DNA of 33,757 nucleotides from Pontibacter silvestris. Lineage in GTDB: Bacteria > Bacteroidota > Bacteroidia > Cytophagales > Hymenobacteraceae. The stretch covers positions 16,303 through 50,059 of the forward strand of contig NZ_JAJJWI010000025.1 of the NCBI RefSeq assembly GCF_020907275.1. The letters are read 5' to 3'. The notes under the pieces were generated by a model that was given only the letters and a program-made list of their open reading frames with translations, did not search any database and was not told where the DNA came from. This document shows positions 7,792-17,634 of the stretch, piece after piece (the first letter of the stretch is position 1; each line of letters starts with the position of its first letter). Both the position numbers and the translations under genes were made by a program.

Positions 7792-10206
7792 TTATGCTTT
7801 TAGATTAAGCCAATTATAGAGTTCTTCAAATTTATGACACCATATAGCATAACTTTCTTGGCTATATTGCTTATACTTTTCGTAGACAGTTTCTTTCAAA
7901 CGGAAAGCAGAATTTTGCGCCTGCCAGTACTCTGGTTCTATCGGAGATTCCTGCAGTACCTGCAACAGGTCAATGAGCCGTTGCATCAGCTTCAGGTTGT
8001 CTGGTTCCTTCTCCAGCCTTTTCATCATAGTGTCAACTGTCAGGGCTGCTGTAAACCGAAGGGTGCCTCGCTTCAGGTTTATCTGCATACGGGCAGCCTC
8101 CTGTAGCAAGTTTTTTATCTCCCGAACATCCGGTTCATTGGTGGACAGTGCCTGCTGAAATTTTTTATCATTAATGTAGCTTACTGTTAACTGTAACGGG
8201 CGTGGCAGTGGCATGTTCAACGATTTCATGGCAAGCATTAAAGGGTAGTTGTTGTCATAGAGTTGTTGAAACTCATACTCTACGCCTTGCAGTGTTTGCC
8301 CCAGTACCTGTGCCAGTATCTTATGCTGATCGTCTTTGAACAGGTGCCAGAAAGAATAGTTATGCGACTCAAAGTGCTTATCAAGTAACATGATGATTTC
8401 ACTGGTGTTGCCTTTATCAAAAGCCTCTGATAGTTCCTGCTGCAGTTGATTGAATGCATTGTTGCCTATGTACTCCCGAACACCGCCAAACAACTGGTGC
8501 TCGCCCAGGTGAAGCACGCCAAAAGTAATTTTCTTTTCCTCCCAAGTAATGGCTGATTTGATGTTGGCAATTCCTGTCGCAAGCTTCTGACGACCAGCCT
8601 CCTGTAATTCATAATTTTCTGAGGTGGCTGTAAAGCTATAAACTTGCAGTTGTTCCGGGTACTCGGCAAACAGCGAAGACACAGCATAATGCGCACCAAC
8701 ACGAAGCAAGTCGATAATAGCTGGTTTTACAATTAAGTTATATGTTACACCTGCGTCGCCTCTTTCTTTTACGTTACTCTTAGCCTTTGATAACAGCTCT
8801 ACAAAATGCGTTTCATAATCCTGACCACTAATTTCGTAGGCTAACTGCAGGGCACGTGCAGCATAATAAATATCCTGTACAGTTTCAATTCCGGTTACCT
8901 CGTCAAAAAACCACCCGCAACTGGTGTACATCAGCAAGGTATGGTACTGCATTTCCTGAAGCTTCAGAAATTTAGTTTCCTCCTCTGTGCTTAGGTTGTG
9001 TGATGTGTGGCTCTTGATAAAAGCTTTCACGTTATCTTCGGAGCGGTCCATAACAACTTGTATATAATCGTCACGGGTTGCCCAGGGATCTGCCGATAGT
9101 TGTTTCATCTCCTGCTCGTAAAGTGGAGCCAGCTGATCGCGAAGCCAGTCAAATGCATCACGTAGTGGGCCTCGCCACTCCTGGTTCCAGTTGGCATTAC
9201 CTCCGGTGTTACAGCCGCAGTCGCTGCGCCAGCGTTCTACACCGTGCGCACAACTCCATGAAGTATCCTCTATTATCTCGGCTTCATAAAGGGGCGGGTG
9301 TTTTTCCAGGAATTCACCATAAATGGTTACAGTGGCCAGTTTTTCCTGCTCAATATGGTGCAAGGCAAAAGAAAGAGCCATCTCTCCAAACCGATGATGG
9401 TGCCCATAGGTTTCTCCATCTGTGGCAATATGCATAAGCTGTGGCTCATCCCTGTTTTGATCCAGCTGCCCCACCAGGCGGTTAGCAAACTCATCTCCTC
9501 TGTTTAGCAGTCCCTCAAAAGCAATCCCCTGCGATACAGGAGCATCATAAAAGAAAATAACAATGCTCCTGCCCGACGGAAGGTTACACAGGTAAGTACG
9601 CTTGGTATCAATGTTAGCACCTTCGGCATGATGCCATTCTTTTTCTCCAATTTTTCTAAAGCTTTTAGCCTGGTAAGGAGACAAAATGGTGTATTTAATA
9701 CCATGCTCTGCCAATATTTCCAGCGTTTCTGTATTAGCAGCTGTTTCAGCCAGCCACATGCCCTCCGGATCTCGACCAAAGCGCTTTTTAAAATCGTACT
9801 TGCCCCATATTACCTGCGTGTGTTTATCACGGGTATTAGCTAGTGGCATTATAATGTGGTTATACACTTGTGCTACGGCGGAACCATGCCCTGAAAAACG
9901 GCTCTGGCTTTCTTTATCAGCAGCCAGTATGGCTTGGTAAGTGTCTGGTGCTTTTTTCTCCATCCACTCCAGCAGAGTAGGGCCAAAGTTGAAACTCATG
10001 TAGGCATAGTTGTTCATAATGTCTACAATGGTTCCCTCTTCGTCTAGTATGCGTGAGGCTGTGTTTCGGGCGTAGCTCTCGTCGGTGATGCGTTCATTCC
10101 AGTCATGATATGGTGCGGCAGACTCTTGCATCTCCACGTCGTTCAGCCAAGGGTTCTCACGGGGCGGTTGGTAAAAGTGCCCGTGAATACAGATATAATT
10201 GTGCAT
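7792..10206 (-). CDS. GH57 family glycoside hydrolase with DUF3536 C-terminal domain
   Basis: An 804-residue predicted alpha-glucan-active enzyme. The N-terminal half is a GH57 barrel: HGHFYQPP (residues 8-15) is conserved region 1, GMWLAETAANTE carries the probable nucleophile E154, and ATDGETYGHH carries the probable acid/base D263. The C-terminal half (about 500-790) matches what is known as DUF3536, helical and without an assigned function. GH57 enzymes include amylases, 4-alpha-glucanotransferases, amylopullulanases and branching enzymes, and sequence alone does not tell which applies. It lies between treZ and treY with gaps of only 2 and 3 nt, so it is certainly co-translated with them. 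This suggests trimming or debranching of glycogen to feed TreY (inference). No signal peptide, so cytoplasmic. Confidence 0.9.
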   Translation of the reverse strand: MHNYICIHGHFYQPPRENPWLNDVEMQESAAPYHDWNERITDESYARNTASRILDEEGTIVDIMNNYAYMSFNFGPTLLEWMEKKAPDTYQAILAADKESQSRFSGHGSAVAQVYNHIIMPLANTRDKHTQVIWGKYDFKKRFGRDPEGMWLAETAANTETLEILAEHGIKYTILSPYQAKSFRKIGEKEWHHAEGANIDTKRTYLCNLPSGRSIVIFFYDAPVSQGIAFEGLLNRGDEFANRLVGQLDQNRDEPQLMHIATDGETYGHHHRFGEMALSFALHHIEQEKLATVTIYGEFLEKHPPLYEAEIIEDTSWSCAHGVERWRSDCGCNTGGNANWNQEWRGPLRDAFDWLRDQLAPLYEQEMKQLSADPWATRDDYIQVVMDRSEDNVKAFIKSHTSHNLSTEEETKFLKLQEMQYHTLLMYTSCGWFFDEVTGIETVQDIYYAARALQLAYEISGQDYETHFVELLSKAKSNVKERGDAGVTYNLIVKPAIIDLLRVGAHYAVSSLFAEYPEQLQVYSFTATSENYELQEAGRQKLATGIANIKSAITWEEKKITFGVLHLGEHQLFGGVREYIGNNAFNQLQQELSEAFDKGNTSEIIMLLDKHFESHNYSFWHLFKDDQHKILAQVLGQTLQGVEYEFQQLYDNNYPLMLAMKSLNMPLPRPLQLTVSYINDKKFQQALSTNEPDVREIKNLLQEAARMQINLKRGTLRFTAALTVDTMMKRLEKEPDNLKLMQRLIDLLQVLQESPIEPEYWQAQNSAFRLKETVYEKYKQYSQESYAIWCHKFEELYNWLNLKA

Positions 10207-10208
10207 AA

Positions 10209-12050
10209 TTAGCTTTTGCTCTGAAGAATAACTAGTGATTCGGGTTGCAGGGTAATAGAGCCGTTTTGCTGGTCAAAACTGTTATTGCCAGTTCCGGTAC
10301 CTCCCCAGGTTGTATCTGCTGAATTCAGCAACACTTCCCATGAATCACCAATTTCTTTTTCTAAAGATGTCTCCTGTGCCTGATCATTCAGGTTGAACAA
10401 ACAATATATAAATGGTTTCTGCCCGTAATGAATAAGGTGAAGTACCTTATGGTCTGAATCAAAAGAAGCCTTAAGATATTCTTTACTTGCTTTAGCCAGG
10501 GTAGGAGAAGTTTTTCTAAGGTTAATAAGCTTTTTGTAAAACTCTCTTAGCTTTTGTTGCTGTTCATTCTGTTTGTAACTGTGCTGTAATTTAGACTGCC
10601 GGAATGTTTCCTCCGATTGAGGATCTGGCGCTTCCCCTTTCCAGGCGAAAGCAGAGAATTCTGCTTTACGGCCTTTGCGTACGGCCTCTACCAGGTTTTC
10701 GTCGGTATGGCTAACAAAGTACAGAAAAGGGTTTTCTTCGCCGTACTCTTCCCCCATAAATAACATTGGAGTGAACGGCGACAGTAAGTACAGGCCTGCG
10801 GCAACTTTAAGCTTTTCAAAAGAGACTAGCTTGGTAAGGCGCTCACCTAACATCCGGTTACCAACCTGGTCATGGTTTTGTATACAAACTACAAATTGCT
10901 TTGCAGGGTTGGCAGTGGCATCAGTTCCAAGTGTTTTTTTGCGATGTTCAGAGTAAATGCCATTATATATAAACGAATGCTGTAACGCTTTTAGAAGGTG
11001 CTCTGGCTCTCCATAATCTTCATAATATCCTTCCCGTTCACCAGTTATTAGTGTGTGTGCCGCATGATGATAGTCGTCCATCCACTGAGCTGCCAGGCCA
11101 AAGCCTCCTTGCTCCATAGGGTTTAGCAACTTTACATCGTTAAGGTCGCTTTCTGCAATAAGTATATACTCCTGGCCTGTCTGTTCACCTAATTGCTCTA
11201 CATGCTCCTGAAGTTCCTTTAGAAAATGCTTTGCTCCGGTATCCAGTATTGCATGTACGGCATCGAGCCGTAAGGCATCAATATGATAATCTCGGAGCCA
11301 CATCAAGGCGTTCTGCAGGAAGAAGTTCCGCACGTGGTCTGAATGCGCATCATCAAAGTTTAAGGCTTGCCCCCAGGGAGTACTGTATTTCTTTGTAAAA
11401 TAAGGGCCATAGTCGAACAGGTAATTTCCTTCCGGCCCCATGTGATTATACACCACATCCAGAATAACAGCTATGCCTTGCTGGTGGCAGGCATCCACTA
11501 AGCTTTTTAAAGCTTCCGGGCCACCATAGGAGTTTTGAGCGGCAAAAGGGTAAACGCCATCATAGCCCCAGTTGCGGCTGCCCGGAAACTGAGCAATAGG
11601 CATTATCTCAATAGCTGTAATACCTAAATCCTTTAGCTCCGGTAACTTTTTTTGCACCCCTTCAAAAGTGCCTTCCTCTGAAAAAGTACCTATATGCAGT
11701 TCATAAATAATGTACTGTTCCAGTGGTATGCCTTTCCAGTTTTTGTCCTGCCAGTTATAGGAACTGTGGTCCACTACTTCTGATGCTTCATGTACACTGT
11801 CTGGTTGTGACTGTGATGCCGGGTCTGGTCGTTGAAGATCCTTGCCCAGGTTATAAAAATAGCGTGTTCCTGGCGCTGCATCCTCGGCCAAACCTGTCCA
11901 GTAGCCGAATGCTTCGCGCTGTAGCGGTATTTTCCTTTTTTCTGGATGTACCAGTACAACTTCTACCTGCTCTGCCTCTGGTGCCCAAACAGTAAAAACC
12001 GTTCCTTTATCTCTAGTAAATTCTGCTCCAATCGATCTTGTTACTCCCAT
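10209..12050 (-). CDS. treZ: Malto-oligosyltrehalose trehalohydrolase (GH13_10)
   Basis: TreZ cuts the alpha-1,4 bond next to the trehalose unit made by TreY, releasing free trehalose. Residues 5-95 form the CBM48/isoamylase-like N-terminal domain (FTVWAPEAEQVEVV). The barrel has YELHIGTFSEEGTF, WGYDGV, DVVYNHMGPEGNY, ALRLDAVHAI with nucleophile D263, LIAESDLND with E300, and CIQNHDQVGNR with D394. The DAVHAI form and the GPEGNY segment distinguish TreZ from GlgX and GlgB. The length of 613 residues is normal. It is the first gene of the minus-strand operon; its promoter must lie in the 198-bp space shared with divergent glgE. No operator could be identified there with confidence. Confidence 0.95.
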   Translation of the reverse strand: MGVTRSIGAEFTRDKGTVFTVWAPEAEQVEVVLVHPEKRKIPLQREAFGYWTGLAEDAAPGTRYFYNLGKDLQRPDPASQSQPDSVHEASEVVDHSSYNWQDKNWKGIPLEQYIIYELHIGTFSEEGTFEGVQKKLPELKDLGITAIEIMPIAQFPGSRNWGYDGVYPFAAQNSYGGPEALKSLVDACHQQGIAVILDVVYNHMGPEGNYLFDYGPYFTKKYSTPWGQALNFDDAHSDHVRNFFLQNALMWLRDYHIDALRLDAVHAILDTGAKHFLKELQEHVEQLGEQTGQEYILIAESDLNDVKLLNPMEQGGFGLAAQWMDDYHHAAHTLITGEREGYYEDYGEPEHLLKALQHSFIYNGIYSEHRKKTLGTDATANPAKQFVVCIQNHDQVGNRMLGERLTKLVSFEKLKVAAGLYLLSPFTPMLFMGEEYGEENPFLYFVSHTDENLVEAVRKGRKAEFSAFAWKGEAPDPQSEETFRQSKLQHSYKQNEQQQKLREFYKKLINLRKTSPTLAKASKEYLKASFDSDHKVLHLIHYGQKPFIYCLFNLNDQAQETSLEKEIGDSWEVLLNSADTTWGGTGTGNNSFDQQNGSITLQPESLVILQSKS

Positions 12051-12248
12051 AAATTTCTGAAGTTTTCCAATTTGATTTTAACTAGGGAATGATAAAATAG
12101 GTTGTGCTTTTTTTAGGAAAATAAATAATTGGAATCGTGATATTTATATATATATTAGTGATAGTTAATATAGTGTTTGAATATAGCTTGCAACATATTC
12201 TAGTGCTACGTAGTAGTTATATAAATCTAATGTAAGGTTTACATATTA
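12051..12248. promoter_or_regulatory. Divergent intergenic region between treZ and glgE
   Basis: This 198-bp AT-rich region must hold the promoters for both the degradative operon (treZ onward, minus) and the synthetic operon (glgE onward, plus). I could not recognise a convincing Bacteroidota -33/-7 promoter pair or a clear dyad operator. An 8-bp palindrome CTACGTAG at 12206-12213 is too short to mean much alone. Confidence 0.5.
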
Positions 12249-14216
12249 ATGGAAGAACTGGAAGGAACAAATCGCGTTGTCATTGAAAATGTACAGCCAC
12301 AGATAAACTGTGGTCAATACCCGGTAAAGCGTGTAGTGGGTGAGGAGTTGTTGGTAACTGCCGATATTTTTACCGATGGTCATGATGAAGTAAAAGCAGT
12401 TCTGGCGTATCGTCAGGTAGGCTCTGAAGAATGGCAGGAGGTGCCTATGGAGTTTATTAGTAACGACCGCTGGCAGGCTGCTTTTACGCTCGATACTATG
12501 GGGCGTTATGAATATACCATCAAAGGATGGGTAGACCACTTCTATACCTGGCAGAAAGGAGTCAAAAAGAAATTTGAAGCCAATCAGGATATAACTGTTG
12601 AGCTACAGATAGGGGCCCAGTTTCTGGAAGAGACGGCCGCATCTGCCGAACAGGATATCCAGGATCAGTTGCATGAGCGTGCTTTCTTTATGCGACATGG
12701 CAATGCTCCTGGCGAGGCTGTGACAATGGCAAACAGCACGGAAACAAGTGAGTTGATGCGAGTGAACAGCACACGTAAAAATGTAACGACTTATAATAAA
12801 ATACTGCGGTTGAATGTGGAGCGTAAAAAGGCGCTATTCAGTGCGTGGTATGAGTTTTTTCCTCGGTCTGCAGCACAGGAAGCAGGTAAACACGGTACTT
12901 TTAAAGATTGCGAGCGACTGTTGCCCCGGATAGCCGAAATGGGCTTCGATACAATTTATCTTCCGCCAATACATCCTATAGGACGTGCTTTCAGAAAAGG
13001 TAAAAATAATGCTGTGACAGCTCAGCCTGGTGAACCTGGTTCACCATGGGCTATCGGCGCAGAGGAAGGAGGCCATAAAGCGATACTTCCGGAGCTAGGC
13101 ACATTGGACGATTTTAAAGCTTTTGTAAATAAGGCCAAGGAACATGGTATTGAAGTGGCATTGGATTTTGCTATTCAGTGTTCTCCGGATCACCCATATG
13201 TAAAAGAGCACCCTCAGTGGTTTAAGTGGCGGCCGGATGGCACGGTACAGTATGCAGAAAATCCACCTAAAAAATATCAGGATGTTTTGCCAATAAACTT
13301 TGAAACAGAAGACTGGCAGAACCTGTGGCAGGAGCTTAAAAGTGTATTGTTACACTGGATAGAGCAAGGAGTAAATATTTTCAGGGTTGATAATCCGCAT
13401 ACCAAAGCTTTTGCTTTTTGGGAGTGGGTTATTGCAGAAATCCAGCAGGAACATCCACAAATTATATTCTTGTCTGAAGCCTTTACCCGCCCACGTGTAA
13501 TGGAGCGCCTGGCAAAGATAGGCTTTACGCAGACTTATACGTACTACACCTGGCGAAACTCTGCAGAAGAACTAAGAGAGTATATGCAGGAGCTAACCCA
13601 GACGGAATTACGACAATATTACCGTCCGAACTTCTGGCCTAACACTCCAGACATTAACCCTGTTAGTTTGCAAGAAGGCGGGGAAGCGACACATATTACC
13701 CGTGTGGTTATGGCAGCTACTTTATCTTCTAACTATGGCTTATACGGGCCAGTGTACGAATATAATATTGCTACGCCGGTGCCTGGAAAAGAAGAGTATT
13801 TCGATTCTGAGAAATATGAAATAAAAAACTGGGACTGGGGCAAACTGACCAAGACGCGTGAGATTATTACCTTGATAAACAAGATCAGGAAAGTAAATCC
13901 TGCGTTGCAGACTACCTGGAACATAGCGTTTGGGGAAACTGATAACCAAGCCTTCTTTAGTTATGCGAAGTGGAATGATGATATGACCAATAAAATTTTC
14001 GTAGTGGTAAATCTTGATCCTAATAATACGCAGGCAGGCTGGATTAAAATGCCATTATGGAAATTGGGTCTTTCAGATAATGAACATTACCTGATGCACG
14101 ACTTGCTTACTGAGCGTAAGTATACCTGGACAGGTGAGTGGAATTATGTGGAACTAAGGCCATATGATATGCCGGTGCATGTGTTCCGCATCGAAAGCCC
14201 GAACCCAGGAATGTAA
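12249..14216 (+). CDS. glgE: Alpha-1,4-glucan:maltose-1-phosphate maltosyltransferase (GH13_3)
   Basis: GlgE transfers maltosyl units from alpha-maltose-1-phosphate to the non-reducing end of alpha-1,4-glucans, the elongation step of the GlgE route to glycogen. The 655-residue length is typical. An N-terminal Ig-like domain (about 10-120, DUF3416 type) and a helical insert (about 125-180) precede the barrel. Diagnostic motifs are FSAWYEFFPRSA, YLPPIHPIGRAFRKGKNN, NIFRVDNPHTKAFAFWEW with nucleophile D381, and IFLSEAFTRPRVM with acid/base E410. The RKGKNN and PHTK segments separate GlgE from ordinary amylases. It is the first gene of the plus-strand operon and is followed by treS-mak, whose product supplies its substrate. 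Confidence 0.96.
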   Translation: MEELEGTNRVVIENVQPQINCGQYPVKRVVGEELLVTADIFTDGHDEVKAVLAYRQVGSEEWQEVPMEFISNDRWQAAFTLDTMGRYEYTIKGWVDHFYTWQKGVKKKFEANQDITVELQIGAQFLEETAASAEQDIQDQLHERAFFMRHGNAPGEAVTMANSTETSELMRVNSTRKNVTTYNKILRLNVERKKALFSAWYEFFPRSAAQEAGKHGTFKDCERLLPRIAEMGFDTIYLPPIHPIGRAFRKGKNNAVTAQPGEPGSPWAIGAEEGGHKAILPELGTLDDFKAFVNKAKEHGIEVALDFAIQCSPDHPYVKEHPQWFKWRPDGTVQYAENPPKKYQDVLPINFETEDWQNLWQELKSVLLHWIEQGVNIFRVDNPHTKAFAFWEWVIAEIQQEHPQIIFLSEAFTRPRVMERLAKIGFTQTYTYYTWRNSAEELREYMQELTQTELRQYYRPNFWPNTPDINPVSLQEGGEATHITRVVMAATLSSNYGLYGPVYEYNIATPVPGKEEYFDSEKYEIKNWDWGKLTKTREIITLINKIRKVNPALQTTWNIAFGETDNQAFFSYAKWNDDMTNKIFVVVNLDPNNTQAGWIKMPLWKLGLSDNEHYLMHDLLTERKYTWTGEWNYVELRPYDMPVHVFRIESPNPGM

Positions 14217-14301
14217 CAGTACCTAATGATACACAAAATTAACTGGCTGCTTTTAGTGGCCAGTGCAGAAAGATAAACCCTCTATAATCACAACCATCTA
14301 T

Positions 14302-17300
14302 ATGGCAGACGATAAAGATCTGATAGACGATAATATTCACTGGTACAAAGACGCCATTATTTATGAGCTGCACATAAAGGCTTTTAAAGATGGCAATGGA
14401 GACGGTATTGGTGACTTTAAGGGGCTAATGCAGAAGCTGGACTACCTGGAAGACCTGGGTGTGACAGCTATCTGGCTTTTGCCTTTTTACCCATCACCCT
14501 TACGTGACGACGGTTACGACATAGCTGATTACTTTAGCATTAACCCGTCATATGGAAACATGCAGGACTTTAAGCTTTTTGTAAAAGAAGCGCATCGGCG
14601 TGGGCTTAAAGTTATTACAGAGTTAGTGATCAACCATACATCCGATCAGCACCCCTGGTTCCAGCGGGCTCGTAATGCAAAAAAAGGCTCTAAATACAGA
14701 GACTTTTATGTGTGGAACGATAACCCGGATAAGTATAACGAGGTTCGCATTATCTTTACAGACTATGAGCCGTCAAACTGGACCTGGGACCCGGTGGCAC
14801 AGCAATATTACTGGCACCGCTTCTTTTCTCACCAGCCTGACCTGAATTATGATAATCCGGCTGTTCAGAAAGAAGTTTTCAAGGTGCTGGATTACTGGTT
14901 TGACCTGGGAGTGGATGGATTCCGCCTGGATGCTGTTCCATATTTATTTGAACGAGAGGGTACAAACTGCGAAAACCTGCCGGAAACGCATGAGTTTTTG
15001 AAGAAGCTACGCGCGCACGTAGACAGTAAATATGAGGGCAAGCTGCTGTTGGCTGAGGCAAACATGTGGCCGGAAGACTCTGCTTCATACTTTGGCGATG
15101 GGGATGAGTGTCATATGAACTACCACTTCCCGATTATGCCGCGTCTCTTCATGTCGGTAAAGATGGAAGACCGTTACCCGATCATTGACATCTTTAACCA
15201 GACACCTGCCATACCGGAAACCTGCCAGTGGGCTATGTTCCTGCGTAACCATGATGAGCTTACGCTGGAGATGGTGACAGATGAGGAACGGGACTACATG
15301 TACAAAGTGTACACCAAAGACCCCTTAGCCCGGATTAATCTGGGTATTCGCCACCGCTTGGCTCCACTGCTGGGTAACGACCGTAACAAGATAGAACTGC
15401 TGAATGTGCTGCTCTTCTCAATGCGTGGTACACCAGTGGTATACTATGGCGACGAAATCGGTATGGGAGACAACTACTATCTTGGTGACCGGGATGGTGT
15501 GCGTACCCCAATGCAGTGGAATGATGACCGTAATGCAGGCTTTTCTACTGCCAACCCTCAACAACTGTACCTGCCTATTATCATAGACCCAGAGTATAAG
15601 TATGAGTCTGTTAACGTAGATACACAGAATCACAACAGTAGCTCTTTGCTCTGGTGGATGCGCCGAATAATTAATATGCGGAAGCATTATAAAGCATTCG
15701 GCCGTGGTAACATCAGGTTCCTAGCCCCAGCTAACTCTAAAGTACTGGCTTTTGTGCGCGAGTACGAGGATGAGACTATCTTAATCATAGCTAACTTATC
15801 TCGTTTTCCGGAAGCCGTTGAACTGGACCTGCAGGAGTTTAAAGGCAGAGTACCGGTAGAGGTCTTTAGCAAGAATAAATTCCCGGCTATAAAAGATGAC
15901 TCTTATGTTTTAACAATGGGTTCGCACGGTTACTTCTGGTTAGAGCTGAAACCCGCAGAGGTGTCTACAGATTCTGAGCAGGATATCCAGAAACCAGCTT
16001 TCCAGCTTGGAACATTAAAAGCAGCCTTGGATGCAAAGACACTGAAAGAACTGGAAACAAGAGTTCTTCCACCTTATATTATTAATCGCCGTTGGTTTGG
16101 CGGTAAGGCGCGTACCATACAGCGAATGCAGGTATCTAACAATATACCTGTGCCTATGGGCAAGCAGAATGCTTCGCTTCTGTTTGTAGAAGTAAGCTAT
16201 AACGAGGGGCTGCCAGAGGTGTATCAGTTACCGGTAGCATTTGCAACTGGTGAACAGGAGCAGGAACTGCGCGAGCAATGTCCTAATAGTGTGATAGCTC
16301 GTGTGACAATAGATGGGAAAGACGGTATATTGTATGATGCTCTTTACAGTGAGGACTTCCGTCAGACATTGCTTCAACTTATTGTAAAGCGTAGAAAGTT
16401 AAAGCAGGGCAATGCAGAACTGGTAGGGAACAGTAACCGGCATTTAGCTTCAGAGCTAAAGAATGTAGGGCAACCTGCATCTAAAATTCTTAGTGCTGAG
16501 CAAAGCAATTCTTCAATAGTGTATGGTAATAACTTCTTTATGAAGCTGTACCGTAAACTTGACAGAACTTTAAACCCGGATGTAGAGGTAGTACAGATGC
16601 TGACAGAGCGCCTGGGCTTCCCGAACGTGCCACGCTTTGTTGGAGCTATTGAACAGCATGAGCCGGGTAAACAGCCCATGGTGCTGGTTATGCTACAGGA
16701 GCAGGTTCCAAACCAGGGCGATGCCTGGAGTTACATGGAAGATGCCCTGAAGCGATTCTATGAACGCGTGCAGACGCAAACCGAAAAAGTTAAACTTAAA
16801 GCACCGATAGGCTCTCTTGCTAATCCATTGCCTTTTTCAGAGGTTCCGGATGAAGTACAGATGCAATTAGGCGGAGCTAGTGTAGAGCGGGTTGAACTGC
16901 TGGGGCAGCGTACTGCTGAAATGCACTTGGCTTTAGGCTCTGTTACCGATGATAAAGACTTTATACCAGAAGATTTTTCATTGCACTATCAGCGTTCCCT
17001 CTTTTCGTCTTTAACCTCTTTGGTGCGCAGTAACTTCGACAGTTTACAAAAGCATTTGCCAAACCTGCCGGAATCAGTGCGTGGCGAGGCAGAAGAAGTG
17101 CTGAATATGCGGGAAGATATTTTGGACCGTTTGAAGATGATTTTTGCCAGAAAAATTGATACTAAAAAAATACGTAACCATGGCGATTATCATTTAGGCC
17201 AGGTATTGTTTACTGGTAAAGATTTTTATATTATTGATTTTGAAGGAGAACCAGCAAGAAGCTTTAGCGAGCGAAGGCTAAAACGTTCTGCCCTGCGGGA

Positions 17301-17634
17301 TGTGGCTGGTATGATTCGCTCTTTCCATTATGCGGCTTATAATGCCCTGTTCCTGCAAGCTGGCTTGCGCAAGGAAGACACAGAGTATCTGGAGCAATGG
17401 GCAGAACAGTGGTATCATTATGCCAGCGGGTTCTTTATGCATACATACCTGGGTAAAACAAGAGGTACAGGCATAGTGCCTGCCAGCGAGGAAGACTTTG
17501 AAATACTTATGCAGACCTTCCTGCTGGAAAAAGCAATTTATGAACTCGGATATGAATTGAACAATCGTCCGGATTGGGTACTTATCCCGATTAGAGGCAT
17601 TAAATACATCATGAGGAAGTATAAGAATGGCTAA
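14302..17634 (+). CDS. treS: Trehalose synthase / maltokinase fusion (TreS-Mak, also called TreS-Pep2)
   Basis: A two-domain enzyme of 1110 residues. The N-terminal GH13_16 domain (about 12-550) interconverts trehalose and maltose: FRLDAVPYLFEREGTNCEN has nucleophile D210, LLLAEANMWPED has E252, and FLRNHDELTLEM has D318. The C-terminal domain (about 575-1108) is a maltokinase that makes maltose-1-phosphate for GlgE: WFGGKAR (598-604) is the N-cap motif, HGDYHLGQ holds the catalytic aspartate D962, and IIDFEGEPAR holds the metal-binding D979. I chose the ATG at 14302. An upstream in-frame GTG at 14263 would add 13 residues that do not resemble the family. The 3' end overlaps glgB by 8 nt. Fusion guarantees equal amounts of the two partners that are separate proteins in mycobacteria. 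Confidence 0.95.
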   Translation: MADDKDLIDDNIHWYKDAIIYELHIKAFKDGNGDGIGDFKGLMQKLDYLEDLGVTAIWLLPFYPSPLRDDGYDIADYFSINPSYGNMQDFKLFVKEAHRRGLKVITELVINHTSDQHPWFQRARNAKKGSKYRDFYVWNDNPDKYNEVRIIFTDYEPSNWTWDPVAQQYYWHRFFSHQPDLNYDNPAVQKEVFKVLDYWFDLGVDGFRLDAVPYLFEREGTNCENLPETHEFLKKLRAHVDSKYEGKLLLAEANMWPEDSASYFGDGDECHMNYHFPIMPRLFMSVKMEDRYPIIDIFNQTPAIPETCQWAMFLRNHDELTLEMVTDEERDYMYKVYTKDPLARINLGIRHRLAPLLGNDRNKIELLNVLLFSMRGTPVVYYGDEIGMGDNYYLGDRDGVRTPMQWNDDRNAGFSTANPQQLYLPIIIDPEYKYESVNVDTQNHNSSSLLWWMRRIINMRKHYKAFGRGNIRFLAPANSKVLAFVREYEDETILIIANLSRFPEAVELDLQEFKGRVPVEVFSKNKFPAIKDDSYVLTMGSHGYFWLELKPAEVSTDSEQDIQKPAFQLGTLKAALDAKTLKELETRVLPPYIINRRWFGGKARTIQRMQVSNNIPVPMGKQNASLLFVEVSYNEGLPEVYQLPVAFATGEQEQELREQCPNSVIARVTIDGKDGILYDALYSEDFRQTLLQLIVKRRKLKQGNAELVGNSNRHLASELKNVGQPASKILSAEQSNSSIVYGNNFFMKLYRKLDRTLNPDVEVVQMLTERLGFPNVPRFVGAIEQHEPGKQPMVLVMLQEQVPNQGDAWSYMEDALKRFYERVQTQTEKVKLKAPIGSLANPLPFSEVPDEVQMQLGGASVERVELLGQRTAEMHLALGSVTDDKDFIPEDFSLHYQRSLFSSLTSLVRSNFDSLQKHLPNLPESVRGEAEEVLNMREDILDRLKMIFARKIDTKKIRNHGDYHLGQVLFTGKDFYIIDFEGEPARSFSERRLKRSALRDVAGMIRSFHYAAYNALFLQAGLRKEDTEYLEQWAEQWYHYASGFFMHTYLGKTRGTGIVPASEEDFEILMQTFLLEKAIYELGYELNNRPDWVLIPIRGIKYIMRKYKNG

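Noticed and set aside
9078..9437. 119-codon plus-strand frame opposite the GH57 gene
   Set aside because: Antisense to a complete, motif-supported GH57-DUF3536 gene; no domain of its own.
12206..12213. CTACGTAG palindrome as an operator between treZ and glgE
   Set aside because: Eight bases of symmetry with no extension and no second copy nearby is expected by chance.
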